33,257 nt of DNA from Nonomuraea antri (GTDB lineage: Bacteria; Actinomycetota; Actinomycetes; Streptosporangiales; Streptosporangiaceae). Made by a program: the position numbers and the translations under genes. Location: NCBI RefSeq assembly GCF_013283785.1, contig NZ_JABCPZ010000114.1:1-33257 (forward strand). The letters run 5' to 3'. Every line of letters starts with the position of its first letter. The stretch's first letter is position 1. Positions 1 to 7,145 of this stretch are shown in pieces. Below the pieces are notes generated by a model. It was not told the DNA's origin. It did not search any database and was given only the letters and a program-made list of their open reading frames with translations.

Positions 1-60
1 CGGTCATCACGTGTCTCCTTTGATCTTGAAGTGTCGCATTCAAAGGATCACGCGATGACC
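1..60. repeat. Imperfect inverted repeat upstream of tRNA-Ser
   Basis: The first eight bases (CGGTCATC) are the exact reverse complement of bases 53-60. Inside them CGTG/CACG and CCTTTGA/TCAAAGG also pair, giving a nested, interrupted stem around a loop near 25-35. It may be the terminator or attenuator of a gene lying left of the window, or an operator or transposon end. Its left boundary is the window edge. Bases 61-228 between this and the tRNA contain no convincing gene. Confidence 0.45.
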
Positions 61-228
61 GTCCTCATTTCCCGGCGGCACGCCTGTGACCAGGTGAAAC
101 TCGTACACCACCTCCGTGGACGCAACCGTGGATGACTGTTGACAGCCGTTGATGACGACGCGGCGAGGTATTCGCTTTGCCGCCTCGGCAGATCGCCGGT
201 ACGCTGTCCTGAGCCGCAGTGGCTACCA

Positions 229-317
229 GGAGGATTCGCCTAGTCAGGTCTATGGCGCCGCACTGCTAATGCGGTTTGGTGGCAACACCATCCGGGGTTC
301 AAATCCCCGATCCTCCG
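229..317 (+). tRNA. tRNA-Ser (anticodon GCU)
   Basis: This is a class II tRNA with a long variable arm. The acceptor strand GGAGGAT at the 5' end pairs with ATCCTCC at the 3' end, followed by a G discriminator, as expected for serine. The anticodon stem is CGCA/TGCG around the loop CTGCTAA, giving anticodon GCT (reads AGC/AGU). The T arm contains GGTTCAAATCC. CCA is not encoded. The 5' half is chromosomal, while the 3' part lies within the att repeat and so is supplied by the integrated element, which restores a complete gene. Confidence 0.96.
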
Positions 318-332
318 CAGATCAGAGGCCCT
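263..332 (+). other. attL (70-bp att direct repeat)
   Basis: This is identical to 13632-13701 except at one position (T291 versus G13660). It spans the anticodon loop through the tRNA 3' end plus 15 bp downstream, ending in GAGGCCCT, after which the two copies diverge. The strand exchange region should lie within it, possibly in the anticodon-loop segment as in other tRNA-targeting tyrosine recombinases (inference). Confidence 0.93.
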
Positions 333-360
333 CTCCCGATTTCGGGGAGAGGGCCTTTTT
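327..360. terminator. Rho-independent terminator after tRNA-Ser
   Basis: A stem of about 11 bp (GGCCCTCTCC paired with GGAGAGGGCC) around a short AT-containing loop is followed by five T on the plus strand. It lies directly after the tRNA and faces the 3' end of the integrase gene, so it probably ends tRNA transcription and may also serve the convergent int operon. Confidence 0.85.
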
Positions 361-377
361 GATCTTAGAGGGCCTCA

Positions 378-401
378 GGGTTGCAGTTTGGGTTGCAGTC
401 A
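378..401 (+). repeat. Left tandem 12-bp repeats, putative integrase arm sites
   Basis: Two adjacent copies of GGGTTGCAGT(T/C) lie at 378-389 and 390-401. The second overlaps the stop codon of the integrase gene. The same tandem pair, in the same orientation and with the same 12-bp spacing, recurs at 13527-13550 just inside attR. Paired short direct repeats flanking the core are typical of arm-type sites bound by the N-terminal domain of tyrosine integrases. Confidence 0.65.
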
Positions 402-1742
402 GCCCCAGAGGGCCTGGCCCATGCGCTCGCTGGCGTCCTTCATCTGGAGAGTCGCCACGTGGGTGTAGCGCTCGGTCGTGGTTACGCGGGTGTGGCCGAG
501 GATCTCCTGTACGACCCGGATGTGGACGCCTTGCTCGATGAGTAGCGTCGCGGCGGTGTGGCGGGCATCGTGGACGCGGGCATCCCGTACGCCTGCCTGC
601 TTGAGGATGGACTTCCACTGCTTCCAGTCCTCGGTGCGTTCGATGGGGCCGCCGAGCTGAGTGGTGAAGACGAGGTCGTGATCTGTCCATCGGGCGCCGG
701 CCCTGAACTTCTCCGCGGCCTGGACCTTCTTGTGTGCCTTGAGCAGGGTGAGCAGTTCCGGCGGGCATTGGAGAGTGAGCTTGCTCTTGCCCTTGCGTTG
801 GCGGAAGACGAGTCCGCCGCCCGTCCTCTTGGGACACCTGTCCGCATGGCTGGTGCAGTCCTTGGGGCAGGGCCGCCTACAGCAGAGATGGGCACGCTTC
901 TTGCAGTCCGGCTTACAGTGGCGTTCGTGCCGGTGCTCCTTGCAGTTCTTCCGGCACGCCTTACGATGCCACGCCTCTCCGCAGGCATGCGGATCGGTGC
1001 ATCCGTGCTTCCACTCGGCCCGCTGGATCTGGAACCACGCCCGGATCTCGCCCGTGGACAGGTCGATGTACGACCAGCGGAGCCCGAGCGCTTCGCCTTG
1101 GCGGATGCCGAGTGCGAGGGCAACCGACCAGCGAGTCCCGTTTCTCCTGGTCTTGGCGACGTCGAGGATGCGTCGCGCTTCCTCTCCCGTCAGGGGCTCG
1201 ATCTCTGTTGCGTTAGGGGCCGGAGCGTCGACCAGGGTGGCGACATTGCGCGTGATGCGGCCCCGCCGTACTGCGATCTTGAGGGCGCGGGACAGGATGC
1301 GGTGGACCTTGAGGACCGAGCCTGTGGACAGACCCTCTTCGAGCATCGCGGTGTATGCGGTGTCGAGGTGCTCGGGGGTGAGCCGGTCGAGGCGATGCTT
1401 GCCGAGGAGCGGCACGATCCAGTTTTGCGACTTGGATCGATAGTCGGCCAGCGTGCGCGGTGCCATCTTCTCGGAGAGGACCAGGCGCTCACAGATCACG
1501 TACAGGTACTCATGCATCCACTCGGCGACGGTTGGAGGCCGGCCGGGCTTGCTGACATGCCCCGTCTCCCGCTGACCCTCCAACTCTCGGACTTTGCGGG
1601 TTACCTCCGCCTCCGTCTTGCCCTTGCGGTGGCGCCTGTCGGGGGACCCGTCCGGCTTGATCCCGATCGTCACCCAGCCATGCCATTGGCCGTCCTTGCC
1701 GAGGTATATGGATGAGCGGCCATTCGGCTTCCTGGTGCCCAT
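399..1742 (-). CDS. int: Tyrosine recombinase/integrase of the AICE
   Basis: This site-specific recombinase (447 aa) should integrate and excise the element at the tRNA-Ser att sites. The N-terminal part has an arm-binding-like segment (about 1-60) and a SAM-like core-binding domain (about 70-170). The catalytic domain shows R214 in GIRQGEALGLRW, H391-x-x-R394, H417 in LGHT and the nucleophile Y426 in ERYTHV. Between residues 248 and 304 there is a Cys/His-rich insertion with about 11 cysteines that could bind zinc; similar inserts occur in other actinomycete integrases. I chose ATG at 1742 rather than a TTG one codon upstream; this ATG overlaps the stop of xis by one base. It is the last gene of the leftward transfer operon, directly beside attL, as is usual for AICEs. 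Confidence 0.95.
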   Translation of the reverse strand: MGTRKPNGRSSIYLGKDGQWHGWVTIGIKPDGSPDRRHRKGKTEAEVTRKVRELEGQRETGHVSKPGRPPTVAEWMHEYLYVICERLVLSEKMAPRTLADYRSKSQNWIVPLLGKHRLDRLTPEHLDTAYTAMLEEGLSTGSVLKVHRILSRALKIAVRRGRITRNVATLVDAPAPNATEIEPLTGEEARRILDVAKTRRNGTRWSVALALGIRQGEALGLRWSYIDLSTGEIRAWFQIQRAEWKHGCTDPHACGEAWHRKACRKNCKEHRHERHCKPDCKKRAHLCCRRPCPKDCTSHADRCPKRTGGGLVFRQRKGKSKLTLQCPPELLTLLKAHKKVQAAEKFRAGARWTDHDLVFTTQLGGPIERTEDWKQWKSILKQAGVRDARVHDARHTAATLLIEQGVHIRVVQEILGHTRVTTTERYTHVATLQMKDASERMGQALWG

Positions 1743-1933
1743 CAAGCCACCTCCGCCGACGCGCGGGCCTCAAGGGCATGGGCGTAGTCGAGAAGTGCAG
1801 CCACGGGAATCAGGCGATAGCCGTTGTGTTTGATCGAGCGCAGTTCGCCGGACTTGATCAGACGGAAGACGGCCGTTCGGCTGATGCCGAGGACGGTCGC
1901 CGCGTCCTTCGGACGGTAGAACAGCTTGTCCAT
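1742..1933 (-). CDS. xis: Excisionase/helix-turn-helix DNA-binding protein
   Basis: This small basic protein (63 aa) starts at ATG 1933. It contains a MerR/excisionase-type winged helix: residues 6-20 (YRPKDAATVLGISRT) form the helix-turn-helix, followed by LIKSGELRSIKHNG and the R-L-I-P motif typical of the SinI/Xis-like HTH_17 family. It should bend DNA at the att site and steer the recombinase towards excision. It starts two bases after the rep stop and its own stop overlaps the int start, so the three genes are coupled. The order rep-xis-int matches pSAM2-type elements. Confidence 0.9.
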   Translation of the reverse strand: MDKLFYRPKDAATVLGISRTAVFRLIKSGELRSIKHNGYRLIPVAALLDYAHALEARASAEVA

Positions 1934-1934
1934 G

Positions 1935-3503
1935 TCAGGCCGCCTCTCCAGTTGCCGAAAGATCTTGGCCTTGTAGTTGAGCCAAGTGAGCGCGCCAGCG
2001 TTGGCGTTCGGCCACGGACCGGAGGAGCCGGACGGCGAGCGGGGGCAGGTTGGCGTCTCCGGCCGGGACGGGCTTCCAGACGTAGCGGTGGGGATCGGTG
2101 GGCTGGTCGGCCTGGCCGAGGGCTTCCAGGACCCAGGTGCGGCGATCCTGCTTGTGCTCGGCCAGGGTCTTGTTCGACCACTTACGGGAGACCAGGACTC
2201 GGCGCCCGCCATGCCCGAGGTGGTCGGGACGATGGGCCTTGCTGCGGCACCGGCCGGGGGTCATGCCCGACTTGGCGTTCTTGGGCTGGACGCCGTAGCG
2301 CAGCCAGTTCGGGCACTTGGGCGAGCATGGCTCGTACCGCAGGGCCTCCGTGAGTCGGGTCGCGTGCTCTTGTTGGGCCTGGTTGTCGAGGCTGGCGCTG
2401 AGGGACTTGGTGAGGTACTTGGACAGGTAGCGGATGCACTGGTCGGCGTCCGGGGTGCCGGCGAGCACGCCCTGTACGTCGATCTGGTCGCCGAAGCGGA
2501 GCACGTGCAAGGGTTCGTCGGTGGCGTCCAGCGCCTGGTCCCAGGTGGGTAGCACTTCGCCGGTGGCGGGGTCGAGGTAGCCGGCGCCGTTCTCCCAGAC
2601 CGGGAGGTGGTCGCCGTCGAAGACGACCCGGTCGGCCGGAGGCCACCACACCTGGTGGTAGGTGGCCGCCGCTATCTGCTTGATCTCTTTACGGGGGAGC
2701 GTGCCGCGGATGGCCATGTGCAAGTGCGGGGCGAGGCGCTTCTGAGGTTCGACGGCCGCGAAGTATTGGACGTCGTAGCCGGCCACCCGGCGCAGGTTCT
2801 GGACAAACCGGTCGACCAGCTTGGCGAAGTGCAGCGCGTCCCGTGCGGCCCGTCGGTAGTCGTAGGTGTTCGGGTCGACGGGTACGCCGTCCCGAATCTT
2901 GCCGTAGGACGGCAGGGTCAGGGTGACGAACAGCGAGGGCCGGTAGACCTTGCCATCCGAGCTAGTGAAGGTTCGTCCCAGGGTGGTTGCGGTCATCCGG
3001 CGCTTGGGGAGGTTGGGAGCGTCCTGGCGACGCCTGGTCGAGCGAGCCCGCTTGGTCGAGGCCCGGCCGAGGACGGTTCCGCGCAGGCCCACCGCGCGGA
3101 TCTCGGCGTCGAGTCCGGCGATGATCTCGTCCAGTTCGGCGGTGTCCTGGCCTGCCTGATCGCGTTTGGCCTGCATGTCGGCGCGGAACTCGATCAGCCA
3201 ACGCTGTTCGTCGTCGGCCTGGTCCGGGCTGATGACGGGTTCGTGGTCGAGGTGCCAGCCTTCCCGGCATTGAGCCACGCGCAGGTGCCGGTTACGGGTC
3301 GCGCACGGCGGACAGACGGCTTCGAGGGTGGCGCCGCAGGGCACGTCCACGATCTCGGCCTGTCCGGTGTGGAGGTCGAGCCGTTGCAGTGCCACGGGAC
3401 GGATGCACACGCCGTGCTGCTTGGCGACCTCTTCCACGACGGCCCGCGCGAGGGGCTGAGCCATGCGCTGCGCCCTCGGAAGTGAACGATGGTTCGTGGT
3501 CAT
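1935..3503 (-). CDS. repSA: RepSA-type replication initiator
   Basis: This replication initiator (522 aa) is of the kind found on pSAM2-like elements and should nick the element's double-strand origin for rolling-circle replication. The N-terminal half has a Cys cluster (C56, C64-x-x-C67, C79) that could bind zinc. The middle contains LAPHLHMAIRG, a His-hydrophobic-His motif of HUH endonucleases, and further on CIRYLSKYLTKSL matches the Tyr/Lys catalytic motif (Y-x-x-K-Y). A late cluster CSPKCPNW and a conserved RRVLVSRKWSNKTL segment are typical of this family. The ATG at 3503 overlaps the tra stop (ATGA) and has an AGGAGG ribosome-binding site just upstream. Confidence 0.9.
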   Translation of the reverse strand: MTTNHRSLPRAQRMAQPLARAVVEEVAKQHGVCIRPVALQRLDLHTGQAEIVDVPCGATLEAVCPPCATRNRHLRVAQCREGWHLDHEPVISPDQADDEQRWLIEFRADMQAKRDQAGQDTAELDEIIAGLDAEIRAVGLRGTVLGRASTKRARSTRRRQDAPNLPKRRMTATTLGRTFTSSDGKVYRPSLFVTLTLPSYGKIRDGVPVDPNTYDYRRAARDALHFAKLVDRFVQNLRRVAGYDVQYFAAVEPQKRLAPHLHMAIRGTLPRKEIKQIAAATYHQVWWPPADRVVFDGDHLPVWENGAGYLDPATGEVLPTWDQALDATDEPLHVLRFGDQIDVQGVLAGTPDADQCIRYLSKYLTKSLSASLDNQAQQEHATRLTEALRYEPCSPKCPNWLRYGVQPKNAKSGMTPGRCRSKAHRPDHLGHGGRRVLVSRKWSNKTLAEHKQDRRTWVLEALGQADQPTDPHRYVWKPVPAGDANLPPLAVRLLRSVAERQRWRAHLAQLQGQDLSATGEAA

Positions 3504-5071
3504 GCCACCTCCTTGCTCTCGGGGACGACGAGCGCGGATTCACCGCATTCGCGGCATTCGAGGGTGGAGCGGACCGGGTCGAGCCAGAGCATGTCGGGTG
3601 TCTGGCAGGCCGAGCAGCGGAGCCCGTCCAGGAAGTGGGCGAGGGTGAGCAGGCTCTGTCCGCCGGCGAAGGTGGTGACCATGTCGTGGATGTCGTCGTC
3701 GGAGACGTAGGTCGCGCGGACCCGGATAGGGTCGGGTGAGGTCTCCAGCCGGACGTAGCCGACGCCCGCGCCGAGTTCGGGGATGGGTGAGATGTGGTCG
3801 GCCAGGGCGCCACGGTCGCGCGCGCCGTCGCCGAGCACCATGTCCACCTGTTCGGACTCGTCCAGGCGCAGCGCGATCTTGTCGGGGAACAGGTTGCGGA
3901 TGTTCATCACCTCCTTGCGTGGGTCCTGGAGCGCGGCCAGGACGCCGACGCCGACCGCGCGGCCTTGCGTGGTGAGGGTGGCCAGGGCAGCGGAGATGCG
4001 GCGTCGCAGGTCCCGGTCGGACTGGTAGGCGGTCAGGAACGCGACCTCGTCGACGATGACCAGGATGAACGGATCGTCGGTGGTGGGTGTGTGCGAGCGG
4101 CGCAGGCCGACGAAGCGTTCGGCCCGTTCCTGCATGACCTGGACGGCCCGTTCCAGCAGGTCGGCGCAGTCCTCGGGGGTGGCCGCGTAACGGTCGCCGA
4201 ACAGCATCCGTCCGAACGACAGCTCCATGCGCTTGGGGTCCAGCGCCCAAATCTCGACCAGCCCTGCCCGTACGGGGACCAGCAGCGCACGGATCACCGA
4301 CCAGATGATCGAGCCCTTGCCCGCGCCGGTCGCGCCGGCCACCAGGACGTGCGTGCCGAGGATCTTCAACCGCCAGGGCGAGCCGTCCTCGCGCTTGCCG
4401 ATCTCCACCGCATCCACGGTGGGTGTGGTCGGGACGGGCAGGGCCGGGATCGGTTCGGCCAGCGGATCGCGCCGAGGGAAGGTGAGCAGGAGCCGACCGG
4501 CCCGGACGATCGAGATGCGGCACGAGAGCGCGCCGAAGGCGTGGGCGAGCTGGTCGCAGCGGTCGGTCCAGTCCTTGACGGCCTGGCCGTCGAGCATCCG
4601 GACGGTGACCAGGTCCGCCCACGGGTTGCAGGTGACCTTGACCAGGCGTGGCAGGTAGTCCCGGCCGCGCAGGTGCCGGCCGAGTCCGGAGATGAGCATG
4701 ACTGGCTGCCAGTGCCGGCGGTAGATGAAGATGAGCCGCCACCAGGCCAGCAACCGCCACCCGATGAACCGGGCGAACGAGGCCCGATCGGTCATGGCCC
4801 AGGCGAGCAGGCCCGCCAGCGTGGGCGTGGTGAGCAGCAGCGCGACGCGCCAGCCGTACAGCCAGGTGAGCGCGGCCGGAAGAGCGGCTACGGCGGTGGC
4901 GACGGGATGACGCCAGGTCGTTCGGACGAAGCCGGCCAGGAACCGGCAGGCGAAGATGATGAGGGTGAAGATGGCGGGGGTCTTGAGCACGGCCGGTTTG
5001 AAGACGACGGCCGTGTCCGGAGTGGTGGTGACGATCTTGCTTGCCTCGTCACCGGGAAGCCGCTTGAACAT
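3500..5071 (-). CDS. traSA: FtsK/SpoIIIE-type conjugal DNA translocase (TraSA-like)
   Basis: This is a single-protein conjugation ATPase (523 aa) of the actinomycete type, which moves double-stranded plasmid DNA between hyphae. Two to three hydrophobic segments (about 33-50, 57-72, 75-93) form the membrane anchor. The motor domain has Walker A GATGAGKGS at 246-254 and Walker B FILVIVDEVAF at 335-345. The C-terminal tail holds two CxxC pairs (CSAC...CREC), a zinc-ribbon-like end. A start at ATG 5071 is followed by a basic N-terminus. It is translationally coupled to rep downstream (ATGA overlap) and separated from the upstream small gene by an 87-bp gap containing a strong hairpin. Confidence 0.92.
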   Translation of the reverse strand: MFKRLPGDEASKIVTTTPDTAVVFKPAVLKTPAIFTLIIFACRFLAGFVRTTWRHPVATAVAALPAALTWLYGWRVALLLTTPTLAGLLAWAMTDRASFARFIGWRLLAWWRLIFIYRRHWQPVMLISGLGRHLRGRDYLPRLVKVTCNPWADLVTVRMLDGQAVKDWTDRCDQLAHAFGALSCRISIVRAGRLLLTFPRRDPLAEPIPALPVPTTPTVDAVEIGKREDGSPWRLKILGTHVLVAGATGAGKGSIIWSVIRALLVPVRAGLVEIWALDPKRMELSFGRMLFGDRYAATPEDCADLLERAVQVMQERAERFVGLRRSHTPTTDDPFILVIVDEVAFLTAYQSDRDLRRRISAALATLTTQGRAVGVGVLAALQDPRKEVMNIRNLFPDKIALRLDESEQVDMVLGDGARDRGALADHISPIPELGAGVGYVRLETSPDPIRVRATYVSDDDIHDMVTTFAGGQSLLTLAHFLDGLRCSACQTPDMLWLDPVRSTLECRECGESALVVPESKEVA

Positions 5072-5113
5072 AGGCTGGTGCCTCTCTTGATGAGCAGTCA
5101 GGGGAGAAGATCG

Positions 5114-5147
5114 GGGGCCGTCGGAAGTGGCCGCTTCCGGCGGCCCC
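5114..5147. repeat. Strong hairpin between small gene and tra
   Basis: GGGGCCGTCGGAAG (5114-5127) pairs with CTTCCGGCGGCCCC (5134-5147) with one G-T wobble and a six-base loop. It lies in the only sizeable gap of the transfer operon, between the stop of the 103-aa gene and the tra start. No T-tract follows on the minus strand, so it is more likely an attenuator or mRNA-processing/stability element that sets tra expression than a full terminator. Confidence 0.6.
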
Positions 5148-5158
5148 GCCTTGCTTGA

Positions 5159-5470
5159 TCAGGCCGCCGTGTCGGTGGCGGTCGCGCTGGGGGCCGACTG
5201 GGCGGAGTGCAGGCGCTGGCAGTCGGCGAGGTAGCGTGCTGCGGCGTTGAAGAGCTGGTGCGCCAGCGTGAGGTCTTGCTCGGTGACCGGTCCGGCGCCG
5301 CTGGTCGAGATCGAGACAGAGGCTTCCGACGTGGTCAGGTCGAGGGCCGGCCGATCGCCGATCAGCAGGTTGTACAGGTGGATCTTGTGGGTGTGGAACG
5401 AGACGTTGACGCGCGGTCTCTTGTCCGGTTCCAGCGACAAGGTCACGTGCGTGTACGGCTGGTCGCTCAT
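5159..5470 (-). CDS. Small conserved-type AICE protein, function unknown
   Basis: This 103-aa protein has no signal peptide, no membrane segment and no motif I can name. It is rich in polar beta-like segments (VTLSLEPDKRPRVNVSFHTH near the start) and ends in an Ala/Ser/Thr-rich tail. The ATG at 5470 overlaps the stop of the upstream gene (ATGA), so it is translated as part of the transfer operon. Its N-terminal half and the upstream 91-aa protein share a style of short beta-strands plus a helix (HQLFNAAARYLADCQ here, ELAKEALAFAQGVER there), so the two may form a heteromeric pair. That pairing is inference. Small proteins of unknown role sit in this position in many AICEs. Confidence 0.75.
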   Translation of the reverse strand: MSDQPYTHVTLSLEPDKRPRVNVSFHTHKIHLYNLLIGDRPALDLTTSEASVSISTSGAGPVTEQDLTLAHQLFNAAARYLADCQRLHSAQSAPSATATDTAA

Positions 5471-5742
5471 GCCGCCGCCCCCTTCTTGTGAGGCCGGCCG
5501 CGGAACATCCGCTCGACGCCCTGGGCGAAGGCGAGCGCTTCCTTGGCCAGCTCCCGCGCGAACTCCACCTCGGCCGCGGTGACCCGGTCGGATCGGGCCG
5601 TGGCGAGCTGCACCTGAACTGAGCCGAACCGCATCGCCAGCACCGGCGTGCGCAGCGGGTACGCGTGGTTCTGCGCCACGGCGCCAGTGCCGGTGTTCAC
5701 CGTGATCACGCTCGTCGGCCGAGCCTGCCTGCGCGCCCTCAT
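5467..5742 (-). CDS. Small AICE operon protein, function unknown
   Basis: This 91-aa basic protein begins MRARRQARPTSVITV. I chose ATG 5742 because it overlaps the stop of the Pra-like gene (ATGA); a longer in-frame reading would run through that gene and is a shadow. The middle has beta-type segments (VLAMRFGSVQVQLAT) and the C-terminus a charged helix (EVEFARELAKEALAFAQG) followed by a basic tail (RGRPHKKGAAA). No domain is recognised. Its place in the coupled operon suggests a role in replication or transfer of the element. Confidence 0.75.
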   Translation of the reverse strand: MRARRQARPTSVITVNTGTGAVAQNHAYPLRTPVLAMRFGSVQVQLATARSDRVTAAEVEFARELAKEALAFAQGVERMFRGRPHKKGAAA

Positions 5743-6152
5743 GCCGCGTCCGTCGCGCTCGCGGCCGACCTGCCCGGACGACCTGGCGCCCGCATCTCGC
5801 GAACCCGGATCGAGTACGCCAGCCGTCCGGCCGGGTTGACGTACGGGGTCACCGTCAGGTGCTCGAACTCGACCGGCGTGAACGGCATGCCCGGCGTGGC
5901 GGCCGGGGGAGTCGGCTTGGCAGCGGCGAGGATCTTTACCGCCACCGTCTTCTGGGCCGGCTTGAGTGTCGGGTCGGCGTCCATGACGGCGACCTGCCAC
6001 ACCGGCTCACCGGTGGTCTTGTCGCGCGCCTGGACGAACCGGCCATTGGTCGAGGCGTCGAAGTCCTTGACCGGCTCGACGTCGCCCACGACGTAGCAGC
6101 CGTGGGGGAAGACCATGCTGAACGTGACCGGGATCGGTCCCTGTAGAGCCAT
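5739..6152 (-). CDS. Pra-like activator of replication, integration and excision
   Basis: This 137-aa protein (start ATG 6152, AGGAGG about 8 bases upstream) opens the transfer operon. The N-terminal block IPVTFSMVFPHGCYVVGDVEP, the segment DFDASTNGRFVQARDKTTGEPVWQV and the end VEFEHLTVTPYVNPAGRLAYSIR match my recollection of actinomycete proteins annotated as plasmid replication, integration and excision activators. In pSAM2 the Pra protein switches on the rep-xis-int genes. Assignment to that role is by family resemblance; the sequence shows no classic DNA-binding helix-turn-helix. It sits directly behind a promoter region with three copies of the element's CCCCTAGACA motif. Confidence 0.75.
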   Translation of the reverse strand: MALQGPIPVTFSMVFPHGCYVVGDVEPVKDFDASTNGRFVQARDKTTGEPVWQVAVMDADPTLKPAQKTVAVKILAAAKPTPPAATPGMPFTPVEFEHLTVTPYVNPAGRLAYSIRVREMRAPGRPGRSAASATDAA

Positions 6153-6173
6153 CGTCAGTTACCTCCTGTCGAT

Positions 6174-6267
6174 CCCCCTAGACAGTTGCGACAGTCTGTC
6201 GCTGGAGACTGTCTAGGGGGCTATGCAAACGACGATAGGAACGACTTCCCCGGTGTGTCTAGGGGGG
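6174..6267 (-). promoter_or_regulatory. Transfer-operon promoter with repeated CCCCTAGACA operators
   Basis: CCCCCTAGACAGT (6174-6186) and its exact reverse complement ACTGTCTAGGGGG (6208-6220) form a 13-bp inverted repeat that encloses a smaller GACAG/CTGTC palindrome (6190-6200). A third copy, TGTCTAGGGGGG, lies at 6256-6267. Read on the minus strand, CATAG sits directly before one copy, much as TATAGT precedes the copy at 8825-8834, so the motif probably overlaps the -10/start region. The region lies 22-115 bp upstream of the Pra-like gene and probably controls the whole seven-gene operon. Confidence 0.7.
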
Positions 6268-6320
6268 TAAACGCCAACGGTGTCAGGAATGCCGACTCGC
6301 TATAGGTCGCGCTGCTCAGC

Positions 6321-7142
6321 TCAGGGGAGAGTTACCGAGATCACGGTCGCATCGTCGAAGGTCTTGCCCCGAGGCCAGCGGGAACCGGCCAGGTCGGAGC
6401 GCTCAGCCGTTCGGACCAGAGAGATGAGCTCGCCGGGGCCTTCCTGGCCGACGATGGCCAGGACTTCCCGCCAGTTCGCCACGTGGAAGCGGTCGACGAG
6501 GCGCGAGGCGCCGTCGCTCAGCAGCAGCGCACTTCGTACGCTCTCGGCCGGGACGGTACCGGTCAGCGCCTGGTCGGCCGCGCGAGGATCGGTCGCGGCA
6601 ACCCAGAAGCCGTCGTCCCGGTTACGGTGTGCGCGCATCGCTTCCACGTACTCCCGATGCGCGGTGACGTGCTCAGGACTGCCGGAGTCGAGAGCATCCA
6701 TGGCCTTCCGATAGCGCGCTCCGACCTGCCCTTCCCGGTCGTCGGTGACCACCATCGGATCAGCCGTCCCCGTCACGTCGAGAACGAGACTGGAGTCGGC
6801 CAGGACGAGCCAGTCGAGCACGTCGCCGGCATGTCGCAGCATGACCACAGTGGCCGAGGGCGAGCCGGGATGGGCCAGGTCGCAGGTGTCGTCATGGAGC
6901 CCCGCCACGGCCTTGATCTCGTCCGCAAGCAGCTCGGCCAGCGGGTCCGAGCGCTGGACCATCGCGGCGAGCAGCCCGGAGCCCAGCGTGCGCGCGTACC
7001 AGGCGACGCCATGGGAGCAGCCGGAGTCCGAGCCCGGGGGAGTGCCCGCGCCGTCGAGCAGCACGACCGCATCCGGTGTGCCGCCGGCGAAGTCTTCGTT
7101 GGGACGGCCGGGCGCGGCTTCCGTGGCGAGAGTGACGAGCAC
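6321..7142 (-). CDS. PP2C-type serine/threonine phosphatase
   Basis: This 273-aa protein resembles PP2C-family (PPM) phosphatases, metal-dependent enzymes that remove phosphate from Ser/Thr. Metal-binding motifs are visible: PNEDF near residue 14, VVLLDGAG near 27, LLLSDGASRLVD near 210, and TFDDATVISV at the end (the D-D-A-T motif). There is no transmembrane segment, so it should be cytosolic. The start is GTG at 7142 with GAGGAGG upstream, three bases after the stop of the HTH regulator, so the two genes form one unit. The partner is unknown; the RsbW-like ATPase encoded at 8410-8811 is a candidate kinase in the same element. Confidence 0.82.
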   Translation of the reverse strand: MLVTLATEAAPGRPNEDFAGGTPDAVVLLDGAGTPPGSDSGCSHGVAWYARTLGSGLLAAMVQRSDPLAELLADEIKAVAGLHDDTCDLAHPGSPSATVVMLRHAGDVLDWLVLADSSLVLDVTGTADPMVVTDDREGQVGARYRKAMDALDSGSPEHVTAHREYVEAMRAHRNRDDGFWVAATDPRAADQALTGTVPAESVRSALLLSDGASRLVDRFHVANWREVLAIVGQEGPGELISLVRTAERSDLAGSRWPRGKTFDDATVISVTLP

Positions 7143-7145
7143 CCG

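Noticed and set aside
558..1715. 385-codon open frame antisense to the integrase gene
   Set aside because: It is the complementary-strand shadow of int, which has the full catalytic motif set; the antisense product has no recognisable domain.
3794..5158. 454-codon open frame antisense to tra
   Set aside because: Shadow of the FtsK-like gene, caused by high GC; composition is low-complexity and no motif is present.
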